Source of the DNA: Mimachlamys varia
Lineage: Eukaryota > Mollusca > Bivalvia > Pectinida > Pectinidae
Assembly (NCBI GenBank): GCA_947623455.1
Contig: OX392532.1
Location: 48,549,058 to 48,613,057, forward strand
Length of the DNA: 64,000 bases
Direction: 5' to 3'
Both the position numbers and the translations under genes were made by a program. The first letter of the stretch is position 1. Every line of letters begins with the position of its first letter. This document shows, one piece after another, positions 49,705 to 60,954 of the stretch. Below the pieces are notes generated by a model. It was not told the origin of the DNA. It did no database searches and saw nothing but the letters and a program-made list of their open reading frames with translations.

Positions 49705-50166
49705 GCCCTAAAAAAGGTTACGTAACACACACATACGTTACACCTTTCAGATTCAGTAATAGATACAGTTTGCCGAAAAAAATGAATTAAACTGCATCGC
49801 ACAGCTGATTCGTCCTTCCAGGACTCGTCAGTGAGGTTAAGGGCCAAAAGGTTGGAATAAAAACTTTCAAAAATAATGTGGAAGTAGAAGGATCAGATGC
49901 GTACAACCCCTTGAGTTATGATTTTAGAAGAAAGTTAAATCAGTACTGTATTATTTCTAATCGTGTACTACGAAAGTATATATATCATAAACCATGCCAC
50001 TACTCAAAAGAGAAACTGTGGCTATGGAGGCTCCAGCAAACCTCGGGGACGAAAAAAAACCCACCAGATTATACAACCTCCTAACCTAAAATATGACATA
50101 ACACATATCCGGCCATACTGCACCTTTTTAAATTTAATAACGGATACAGTGTACAGAAAGCTCTAG
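49705..50166 (-). mobile_element. Hammerhead-bearing unit with the tail of a second unit
   Basis: On the minus strand: a unit tail (GTACACTGTATCC then AAAAAGGTGCAG then GTGTTATGTCAT, 50155-50090), a spacer, then a complete unit with CCCCGAGGTTTGCTGGAGCC, the AGTAGTGGCATGG box, a hammerhead and a GTGTGTGTTACGTAA end. It therefore also derives from a tandem arrangement. Confidence 0.65.
49793..49836 (-). ncRNA. Hammerhead ribozyme remnant
   Basis: CUGACGA and a perfect GUCC/GGAC stem II remain. GAAAC reads GAAUC and the cleavage triplet GUA reads GUG, which hammerheads do not cut. Stem I is weakened. Confidence 0.6.
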
Positions 50167-50169
50167 TAT

Positions 50170-51040
50170 GTACCTTTCATAATTCAAATAGACGTTTCAC
50201 ATTTCAGCTAGTTTAGTGACAAAGAAGAAAGGAATTTGACTTAACTCGAAAATCACTGTGTACACTTTGGTATACCTATAATTCTTTATGGTATAATTAC
50301 CCTTTAGTTTCACACATAATCATATGGAACAGTCAACTCGCTCCTTTTAAATTTGTTGTAAAATTTCAGTCAAGATCAAAGCGTAACTCACATTAGCTTT
50401 GATGGCACTGATACTTTATTTTCTGGATAAATGGTGACACAACCGTAAACCATAATTCGTACAACATCGGAATATCTTTCATGATATTTTCTTCCACAAG
50501 TTATTGTATGCATTTGAAATCCACTTAACAACCAGCATAATTCTACCAATGACAACATATTTCACATTTTATTTATTATTTTAGCTATTTACTGTTACGG
50601 TTGTGTAATTTCAGTATAAATTATCAAAAGTGGGAAGCATTACAATTTTCTGGAATAAACCGTTTATTGACATGAGGGATTGGAAAAATTAAGGTATTGT
50701 TCTTCGTAAGGATTTCACTATCTGTTTTCTCTTTTTATTTTTATATTTCTTTTTCTTTCACATTTGCGTCGTGATATTCATTTGCATACTATTGAACTTT
50801 AGGCGTTTTTGAATGAACGAAAATGGAAGCATGCTCTTATTATCAAAATTATAGCATAAGCATATATCATTTCGTCTAATTTAAACATGCTAAGGTTAAC
50901 AATACGGTTTAATAGAAATAAAACAGTTTGGTGGTAAAACAAACCACTATGATGATATCTAGATGTAATTTGATGTTCTCTTTAAAAAATGTACGTTATA
51001 CACTTCAAATCTGCACACTAAAATTAACCCATTCAAGAAG
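50170..51040. other. Intergenic stretch
   Basis: No gene, RNA or repeat that I can support. Confidence 0.5.
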
Positions 51041-51318
51041 GGTGGTCGGATGGTGCAGTGGGTAGCGCACTTGCCTTTCACGATTGCGGTCAAGGTTCTA
51101 TTCCATGTGTGTATTATCAGGGCACTCTGGCTTCCTACCGCAAAGACCACTTTGCGCTAACGCCAAGGCCAAAAAGAGAAATGTTCGCTTGTTTTTTTCC
51201 AAATGGTTGTAAAATAGATCATGTTTATGCAATAAGCCTCGCTGTAAGCAGTGCGTCCAATTCAACAGATAATAAACGCTGTATTTTTTTTTAATAAACA
51301 CTGTATTATTTTTTTGAC
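51041..51318 (+). mobile_element. tRNA-derived SINE
   Basis: GGTGGTCGGATGGTGCAGTG (A box TGGTGCAGTGGG) and B box GGTTCTATTCC at about 51094. Then GGGCACTCTGGCTTCCTACC, a core resembling those of other molluscan SINEs, and a 3' end with two AATAAAC..TGTATT tracts. Confidence 0.7.
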
Positions 51319-51319
51319 A

Positions 51320-52860
51320 TGATTTCCTATCCGCTATTGTAAAGTGCAATGTGTATTATGAATGAGCTGCGTAATGTGCATGGCCATACATATTCAACAC
51401 CCTATTATGTATATATACTTTTGAAACAATGCATCTGAACTAACACAATTAAAACAATGAACACGCAAGACCTTATACGATTGTTCTGTAACTGCTTCTA
51501 TAAACATTGCCCCCATAGTGACTTCAAATGAGTTTACACAATGTCATTGATCATGGCTTGTAGGGATATAAAGAAGAGGGCGACCAATTGACCGTTTAGA
51601 CATACTTACATCTGTGTAAAAGTACCTAAAAGGTAAGTTATCCTTCCTGTAAGAATAATTAGAAATGCCAACGTTTAAATAAATCAGTATCACTAGCAAT
51701 GGCATTCACTTAAATTACAAGTGTGAAAGTACTGTCAGCTTAACAACGTTGTCAGGAATTAGAATTAGACACAATTTGATTTAGTATTAGGTATGTTACA
51801 CCTAATTCAAACAAGTTTTGTAGAAATCCCAACGTCATGAACTCTGTTGTGCTTTACATTTAACCTACGATCTTGCTGACTATGCATAGTGCTTGTAATG
51901 AGTGTGTAGAAAATACCGACTTTAAAAGGCTATCGTTAATCAATTAAGCATGAAAACTGTCGTGTCGCCTTACCTAAACAAGACAGAAAAAATTACAATT
52001 AATAATCGTTTTGCTAGTTTTAAACATTTTTTTTAAATGTCCGGTTCGTACAAGTGTTTGCATTTATTTCTTTTCATAAACGTACGTCAATACTACATTA
52101 AGGTCATGACGATTTATATACTCTCATATTGATTGACATAGCAATAATTACAATACTCGTATCATTTGATTCGGACTATCCAAAATGGCGACTTGCCATC
52201 ATGATTTAAACACTGACGATTATACATGTAACATAAAACACAATTAGATATGGCTGCCGACCCCACACCTCAGTGTCGTTGGTTAGAGGTCGACGTGGAG
52301 ACGTCGTAATGGCCATCTGTCGGTGATCTGTTTTGTTTCTTGAGTTCTGGCTTCCCTCACGTCTAAAACATTACACGACATTAAATCACACTTACTGTTA
52401 ATAGGACAAAACAACTGGGAACAAATCAACAATTTACTAGTCCTAAGTCATCTCCCTTATATCTCTACAAGCGTATTCGAATGCTTTAGTGGGGCCATGC
52501 TTCCAATCATATGATTTACTATTCACTTTACTTAAATGTAGCAGCAAATATACTGATACATTCCACACCAGTTTATACTCTACCTTGGTTATGAAGGGGT
52601 TTCAGAATAAAAAGCAGCACGTTCTTCTTAATGAATATCTGTTTAATTGGTGAAGCTTAAGGAGTCCCTTAGCTTCCAAGTGTTTGTTTATAGTAAACAC
52701 TACATCAAGTTTAGCAGACCAAAATAACAGTTCAAAGTTTGTGGTAAAATAATGATTGGACTCTGTTTAAAGATCGTACTGTACATAATTGGGAAACCAA
52801 CGACTGTTCTTACACTGAAAATTAAACACAATAGTTCTATGTGACGTGAACAAACGTTAT
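51320..52860. other. Intergenic stretch
   Basis: No supported gene or repeat. Confidence 0.5.
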
Positions 52861-52864
52861 TGAC

Positions 52865-53150
52865 AGATGGCCCACTCCCATTTATGTCCCGCTCAAGTAG
52901 ATGGCCCACTCCAGTAGATGGCCCATCCCAAAAGATGGTTCACTCCAGTAGATGGCCAACTCCCATAGATGGCCCACTCAAGGAGATAACACAATCATAT
53001 AGATGAACTATCCCTTTAAATGTTGGCCCACTCATTTAGATGACCCACTCTCGTAGATGGCCCGCTCCTATGAACTGCCAACTCCCGAAGATGCCCAGGC
53101 CTGTAGATGCCCCATTACTATAGATGGCCCATCCCTATAGGCCTATTTCA
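52865..53150. repeat. Minisatellite, ~19-bp AGATGGCCCACTCC unit
   Basis: About fourteen variable copies of (T)AGATGGCCCACTCC(C/A)(G/A)T, diverging toward the right end. Confidence 0.92.
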
Positions 53151-53159
53151 AGCGTTGTT

Positions 53160-55680
53160 ATATCCCTTGTTTGCAATATCATAGCTCCACCGGGAAGTGT
53201 TTTTTAAACAAATTTGCGCCTTGAAGTCATGACGTTATAATGTTAATTACGTCATTCAAATTTCACATGGGGCCAACTCATAACAAAACCACTTCCTGGA
53301 AGTCCATCTGGTATCCACCATTGTGGCCTATCAAGGCGAATAACAACACTTTCTGGAAAGGCCTATAGATCGTCAACAGCATTGGGCAGCCTACAGGATT
53401 GGAATATCTACTGGAGTTGACTATATATACAGAAGTGCATCCGAGTGGCCATATACAGATGTAGACTCAAAATAATGTGTTATATAAAAAAAAATTACTG
53501 GGAGTTCTTTTACTTCAAAATTGTATTTGTTTAAACAAAATATCTTGCAATATTCTTTGTGCAAAATCATTTATCAAAATTGAACTATATACATGTACAT
53601 ATGTTAGAAGACATTTAGTGAACACCGCTAACTGATGATATAGAACGGTGGGCGGCAGGGGTAGAAGTTTAAACTACATTACCTGTAAGAGTATTTTATT
53701 TAAAGAATTATTTTCATCTTATCTTATATGGATAGAATCATTGTAACCTGTCGTATACATGTACATGTTTAACAACTTTTGTTACGAAAGTACTTTGTTA
53801 ACGCTATAATTATTTGTTGAAATACTACATATTTCTGTTACATATACATTTCTGTTTATAAAAGCAAGACACAAAACAGAACTTTATCTATGGATGTAGA
53901 TCTATAATTATCATGATATGATGGACTATTTAATTCAATACATTGTTTAACATAAAAAGTTCTTTATAGTCCAGTATAGAAACTCGTTTACGATTATTTC
54001 CCAATACCCAAAATTTCTGCTTTATAGTCTAATACTAATTTTTAGACATCATTTTCATGAGAAATATGGGGAAATCATAATATTTCCGATGGTATAATCA
54101 GATTAAAACGTTTCAAGTCCAAATGACTGCCGAGTGGAACGTGGTAAATTTGTAACAAATATATGTTACGCTTATGATATTGTCAAGTTACAGACACAGT
54201 TTGTTGAACTGGGAAATAATCTTGCGAATTAAGAAAAGCAATGTTATCTTTGAAATACACAGACTCATACTTATCAATACATCCAAATATATATATATTG
54301 GGTGTTTTGGTCAACGGCCTTTCCCCTTATTTCGTGTTAAAATTGAACGAGAACATCGTTTATAATTTACTGTATCTGTGTACACAACATCCATAACGTA
54401 TGCACCATACAGTGCATAATATATGTTAACAGTCAATTCATTGGGAATGTTGTAGAAGATTCCATAAAAATTAATATTGTATCCTCTTTCACATTCGTTG
54501 AATATAGACCCAATAAAAATCTTGAAAACTTTGTAGAATAATTTCGTCAGATTATTAGATTCCTTTTGGAAAAAAAAACATACATGCTTTCTTTATCGAA
54601 TGCGTTTTCAGTTCAGTCTTGAAGTGATTTTTTTTTATATTTTCATCAGTGTTGGGTATTTACTTAACAACTTAAACCCATTTTGCCAGCTTTTTTGTTT
54701 TATTAACACCTTTTACAGCCAATACTGTGTATTCTTTATCTAATGACTACTCTTATGAACTGCCTTTGAATAAAACTTACGCGATGGCTATTGTTAGTCA
54801 ATTAAGCATGAAATACCCAATGTGCACTAGTCATTAAATGGCACAAAAGCTTTAAACACCAGACAGACCTTTTCAAGGTTCAATGATTGTAACTCAAACA
54901 CTAGATATACTATTCATTATGTCAAACCATATACTAATCTGTTAATTATATTTTAAAACCTCAATGGGTCACCTTTATTTTTAGTATTAGTAGGTGTCTC
55001 AAACATTATTCACTGTAAGTGTGCGTATTTTACAAGTGTTACCGTATTGTCATTTTAAGACCACAAGTATGCAATATATAGAAAAAACGTATTACGATAC
55101 GAAATTTAATGTATGTTTGCCATCAATGGGAGGTGGTACATTACTTGTTGTCAGCTGAACAGTTGTCCACCTACTAGGTTTTATATACGAACTAGCTGAC
55201 AATACATTGTGTAAAATTGTTAGAAAAGATTACGTTACACACACATATAATGCACCTTTGAAAAATACCTTTAAATGTATTGCTATTTGAAATAGCATGA
55301 AAAACCGTCATTGTGTATTTGCTATTAAGTATGTATTCAACTGAGATGTCAAATTTTCCTGTATTAAACTTTTTTCTTATATACATTTTTGGAAAACGGA
55401 GGTCATTCTATGGCAGAAAATGCAAATATAATGCTATGTCAGCGTGCTCGTTTTTGGGCTATGATCGGTTAAAGATACCAATATGACATAATAAGTGATT
55501 TAAGATAGATTTTGCAGTTTTGACCGATTGCAGGACATCTAAGTACACTATCTTCCAAATATGTAATCCAAAATGTATGATTTTTTGCAGAAATGACAAA
55601 AATACTATTTTTACTAATTTCTCATTATATATTTTCCTTATTTTAACTCAAAAAGCGATTTTAGTTAATCCTTTCTTCTT
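53160..55680. other. Intergenic stretch
   Basis: No supported gene. A 40-bp scrap of the hammerhead-unit tail (minus strand, 55225-55262) is the only recognisable element. Confidence 0.5.
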
Positions 55681-55694
55681 ATTTTTTAATTACA

Positions 55695-56610
55695 ATATCT
55701 TTGTTGAGTTCGGAGGAAAGATTTTCCAAGAGACTGTTGGCATTTCAATGGGCACTAACTGTTCACCACTTTTGGCTGACTTGTTTTTGTTTTCATACGA
55801 GGCTGAATTTGTCAAGGGGCTTATCAGGACGGGTAACAAAAACCTTGCCAAATCTTTCAATTTTACTTTCAGGTATATCGACGATGTGTTGTCTAAAAAC
55901 AACAAGAAGTTTGCTGACCTAGTCGATCGTATATACACTACTGAACTTGAGATTAAAGACACAACAGACTCTCCTACATCAGTTTCTTATCTCGATCTTT
56001 ACGTAAGCTATGACCAACACGGCCAACACTTACTACTAAGCTGTATGATAAACTTGATGATTTCGATTTTCCGATCGTGAACTTTCCCTTTCTTGATAGT
56101 AACATTCCTGCGCCTCCATCCTTCTGTGTTTACATGTCGCAGTTGATTCGTTATTCTAGGGCTCGCTCTGAATATCGAGATTTTCGTGATAGATGTCAAC
56201 TGCTGACGAACAAACTTACGTCACAGGGATTCGAGATATTCAGGTTGATGAAGACTATGGGCATGTTTTATGGTCGCCATCTTGATATCATCGAGAAATA
56301 TTCTGTATCTTTGTGTGATATGAAGATGGACGTTTTTGAGTTTGCTTGTTAATGTGTTTACTTGTGAATACAATGATGACTAGGTTCTCATTTGAGGATT
56401 GATGCTTACTTGGGTGCGACCAAGATTTACATGGCGGGTGTCGTCGATGAAGCAGAATACGCTTACTCTTCCAGAACACCTGGTCTTATTATCTTGTGCT
56501 TTTATGAGAGTCACCATGTAAATATTTCCTTTGTTCCTATTTTGCCCCTAGTTTAATCGATTTTGAGTTCGGATTATGGTTTTGTTGACGCTTTGGTATT
56601 CTCTTTTTTT
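55695..56610 (+). mobile_element. Penelope-like 3' half (RT core to 3' module)
   Basis: Begins within the EFGGKIFQETVGI segment, then MGTNCSPLLADLFLFSYEAE, YIDDVLS (about 55876), a C-terminus shifted near 56040 and continuing to the stop after EFAC, then the 3' module to GACGCTTTGGTATTCTC. 5'-truncated. The 186-codon ORF from 55520 includes unrelated upstream sequence. It is the least damaged RT core in the window. Confidence 0.78.
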
Positions 56611-57395
56611 TTTCATTACGTTACGCTGTTGCTTCAGTATTTTAAATTTAGTAAGTTTGCAACATAAGCAAATCAATGAAAATATATTAGTAAGGGTGCT
56701 TCTCGTGTTACAAAAAATGCAATCTGACAGACGTGCTACTGTAATATTAAATTGATTAAACGTATTTGTCAACATCAAATGAAACCAATAATTTCGTTCA
56801 ATGTATTTACGATTATGATGATATATTTATATATTGTTTGGTTGATTTGTTTTGTCTTTTATTGTACAATCAAGTTCGTTAATCCTCGGCATATTCATTT
56901 TCATATTTTTTCGAACATACATATTATATTCTCGAATATTGATAACTACATCTATATTACGCTTTGAAAACAGTTTCCAAATTATCGAAGTTTACAAGGG
57001 ATTTAAATATCATTACCATTGATGCTAACGATAATAAATAAGAAACTTCACTAATATTCTTTCAAATATTGAACAAATTTTTACTTTTCGTTTTAAAGTT
57101 GCATTAGAAGATATATTATTTTTATGGAAAAAAACCTATCCCTAGACTTTATATAAGTATGTCCGTCTAAAATTGCTGAGAAGTTTAGGTATATTTCCGT
57201 TTAGAATATTGACTCATGGGCAAAGTGTTAGTGAAGATTTACCAGCAAGCATGTTGAATGGTTTAACGAAATGTTGCTTTTTTAATCCTAAAATATTGCT
57301 AGTTGTGTAAGTTACCAAATAATTTTTGCCATTGTTTCCATTAACTTTCGTTATTTTCAATGTTGAATTATATATATATACAACATTATATACCT

Positions 57396-57470
57396 TAAAT
57401 GTGCTTAAGTATAACATTTTTAAATGTGCTTAAGTATAACATTTTTAAATGTGCTTAAGTATAACATTTT
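57396..57470. repeat. Three exact copies of a 25-bp unit
   Basis: TAAATGTGCTTAAGTATAAC plus ATTTT three times without change, indicating recent amplification. Confidence 0.95.
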
Positions 57471-57589
57471 TGAGTTCGCCTGAAGAAGCCCGAGAGGGCA
57501 AAGTCTTTGTTGTTTGTTCATTTTTATATTCAACTTTGCAAGGACAACTTATAACTTTTCTTTATATATATATATGTTTTGACATCTAC

Positions 57590-58185
57590 TGGTAATAAAA
57601 TGGTATGCGAAGGTAACAATGCTGTGACAACTTAGGTAAATAAGGATTAAATGCCACCTTACTTTCAAGCTACCGTTTCCATTGATTTATTATCCGTAGA
57701 ACTTGTTCGTTATAGATAAACAACCCCGACCGTGGACGGTAGTTGGATGTTTTTATAACTACACTGTACTTTCATTAGTGATATCACTATCAACTACACG
57801 AGCAGGTATGCGTGCTCTGAGTTATGTGTTTGTGTGATTGATACTGACCCGTACATTTAATTCAACCTTTATGCCGTTACTAGTTATAGTGTCATAGCGT
57901 CTACAGCTCACGACTGCCTCGGTATGTGTAAACGTTAGCACAATACACGTAACATTCGGTATGTGTTTTTCAAGATAGCGACAAGCCAGCTCGGTTCGTA
58001 AACTAGAGTATTATCATCGCTATTAATAACGAACAATGGCTAAAAATATACACTGATAAGTCATGTTAACGTATCGTAATATACACCGGGTTTATTCAGT
58101 GATACGTAAAGTAACGAATAACAATATACACGGGGTCGCCAGTAGATTAAAAAAAAAGTACGCGTGGGTATAATATTGATATATT
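57590..58185 (-). repeat. Inverted conserved block, copy next to gene B
   Basis: Reverse-complement partner of 41299-41915. The CTGGCGAC end faces the nearby gene in both copies. In the gene A copy the alignment at that end is broken by the 2.3-kb TIR element, so that element inserted after the duplication. Confidence 0.75.
57754..57805 (+). promoter_or_regulatory. Candidate promoter and leader exon of gene B
   Basis: TATAAC at 57754-57759 is followed by a spacer and by the possible donor GAGCAG|GTATGC after 57805. It sits inside the block conserved with the region upstream of gene A. The inferred transcript would join to the acceptor TTTCTTTAG at 60899, giving a leader intron of about 3.1 kb. 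Confidence 0.35.
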
Positions 58186-58189
58186 AAAT

Positions 58190-59690
58190 AGCATAGATGT
58201 TCAGGTTAGTCACGGGTGAGGTATGCCTTATACCAAGAATACACTGACGCTATGATTATTATTGTTGTGACAAAAGTCTTTCTTTTTTTTATTTTGCTTT
58301 AATAATATTCTTTGTATTTCCAACTTTTTTCAATGAATTTTCCTGACTTCGTCTATGGATGGATTTTGACAATTTTTTTGTCATTTGGTACAGAAATATA
58401 CAAGGTTTTCTCTCATAATATGTATTTAATTTTCCGTTGTGTATTAATGGAGCTATACAGAATTATCTACACTGCTAATTTCCGTTTGACGCCATTTCTC
58501 TATATAACGTTACCGAATTGACGTCAAAATGGCGTCCCGAAAGTTGGATGTTGTAAATAAATTATGATTTCTCTAGTTATACATTACGGAAAACAGTAAA
58601 AATATTACGAGATGAAACAGGAAACAATTATCTATGAGTACACAAAATTTCATTAAAAATGATCCCTAAACTAAGTCAGGAAAATTCATTGAAAAAAGTT
58701 GGAAATATAAAGAATATATAGCAAAATAAAAAAAAATTGGAAGACTTTTGGCACATTACTGTACATGTAGATCCCACTTGTGGTCATGTTGGTTACGCCA
58801 CTGATATGAATTAACACCAAGTATGGTTCAAGGGAAGGGACTCGTACGTAAGTATTCGGCATGTAATGTAATGGCGAAAATAGCGAAATTGGACATTGGC
58901 AATAAACCAGTTATACGGTAGTAATAAAACTACTTATACAGTAATATGTAATACCATAATGTTTTATACCTATGACACTTTTGATAACTTTTGATATGCC
59001 ACTGATATTCTACTGTTAATCAAAATGGCTTTTGATTGTAAGGCTGTTATACAAATATAACCGTATTTAATGTTAACATACTGAATCTGAATCTTTTTTG
59101 ACACTCCAAATACATAACATAAAACAATAGTATTCAAGTGAATAATTTAATGTTGACACATTTGGCTCTTATATGACTTCATTTTAATCACGGTAAGGTA
59201 TTTTTTATACAAAATCGAAATCCATCTCTCAAAATAAATCGTATTTGGCATTATAGAATTTGGTACGACAATATGAATGTAAGGTATCTACAAGTATCAG
59301 TATTCAGTAATATGTATAGAGGTTATTTAACAGTATCCTCAGTATTATCAATTATATTCCACACGCGCTGCACACGCATGATTAAAATAAAATCAAAATA
59401 TCAACCACATGAAATGTCATTGGCATCACTGAAGATACTGTCATATATTTTTGTTTCACACATTTATTACAAAATCCTAACCAGGAACCAGCGAGACAAC
59501 AAGCTGGCTATATTTGGTGTGAAACTTGTATCATTAGCAAGGCAACACAACTCTTTACGACACAATTCAGCTATGCAAACATTCTTGAACGGAATGTTAA
59601 ACGGAACAAGAAAAAATTGATATGTCTTGCTAAATCAGTCACGAACTTGTCACTTAACTTGCAATTTTAAAAATGGCGTAACACTAATGT
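58190..59690. other. Proposed leader intron of gene B, no other feature
   Basis: AT-rich. The 115-codon ORF at 59273-59620 shows no recognisable motif. Confidence 0.45.
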
Positions 59691-60045
59691 TTGTAATTCA
59701 TCACTCAGGTATCAGAAATGTAAATTTTCGACTTTTGATTTGTCCACCCTTCAATTTTCCGGTCGTGAAATTTCCATTTCTTAATAGAAGCTTCTCCAAC
59801 CTATGGTGTTTACATGTCGCAGTTGATTCGGTATTCTAGGGCTTGCTCTATATATCATGATTTTCGTGATCGATGTCGACTACTGACAAACAAACTAACA
59901 ACACAAGCATTTGAGAGATGCAGGTTGAAGTTTTAAGGTCTTCATCTCATTGAGCAATATTCTGTATCTTTAAGTGATATGAAGATGGACGTTTTTGTGT
60001 ATACTCATTAGTGTGTGTACTTGTTGTGGTTGATAAAGATACTCG
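59690..60045 (+). mobile_element. Penelope-like C-terminal fragment
   Basis: FNFPVVKFPFLNRS, then frameshifted YGVYMSQLIRYSRACS-type codons, then MKMDVF, ending before the 3' module. Located upstream of gene B exon 1. Confidence 0.65.
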
Positions 60046-60899
60046 GTTCGCATTTTGAAAATTATAGAAAATGTTTCATGTCGTACCATGTTGAGATTCC
60101 TATAATTAGTCGAATGGCGGCGGCGAAATTGAGCAGACGAGCACCAAATTTAGGGGGAAATGCCGATTTAGGGTATTTTCCGGTTATTTGACACAATTTA
60201 GACCTTGATTTTCTTTCTTAGAATAACATTGGCTTTCAGAAAATGTATTTTATTTAGAAATTGGTTCAAACACGAGTTAATTCTTATTATTATGTAAGAT
60301 TATGTTTTAATTATTTGTTTTTAATTCTACATTTCAACCCAATTTTCAAATGCATATTTGCTATTAACCTTAATTATACTTTTTATGATAAAACAAATAA
60401 ACACGTACATAAGTTCAAAACGAGACTTAAACCTGACTAAAACCTAAGGGGTATACATCCTTAACTTCGGTTAGTATACCTATATTTATTATACATTCTA
60501 AATTAAAACGAAACAAAATTCTTAAAATCGTATCCTTTTCCTCGTATGATATAAACTGATTTAAAATGCCACTTGCCAATCTGTTATCTTTCAATAGTAT
60601 ACATGTGCCAAAGGACATATTGGAAGATCGCACTGCAAATATGATGCTAAAGGAGATTGGTGACATTGAGTAAATAGGCCTTTAAAGCAATAGGATAAAA
60701 TAATCTGACAAGGATAAAATGCCCACCTAGATTTCCAAATCTACACACTTGCTTTCACGTAGTTTTATTGCAAAGTGTAATTCGATTGCCAAACAGTTCC
60801 CTATAAGATCACTCATTTAGCGAGAAATATGTTGAGCATGTCTGTCACTAGTGAAAGATTATTAACATCTTCTCTCTATCTCTTCATTTGTTTCTTTAG

Positions 60900-60954
60900 G
60901 GGGCGTACTCTCACTTTTGAAATCACAAAAAATGGCGGAAGCAAAGGCGCAAAG
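60900..60954 (+). CDS. Gene B exon 1 (start codon exon)
   Basis: Acceptor TTTCTTTAG at 60891-60899, ATGGCGG at 60932 with A at -3, donor GTAATT. Encodes MAEAKAQ plus AG, parallel to MAERQEP plus AG in gene A. Confidence 0.82.
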
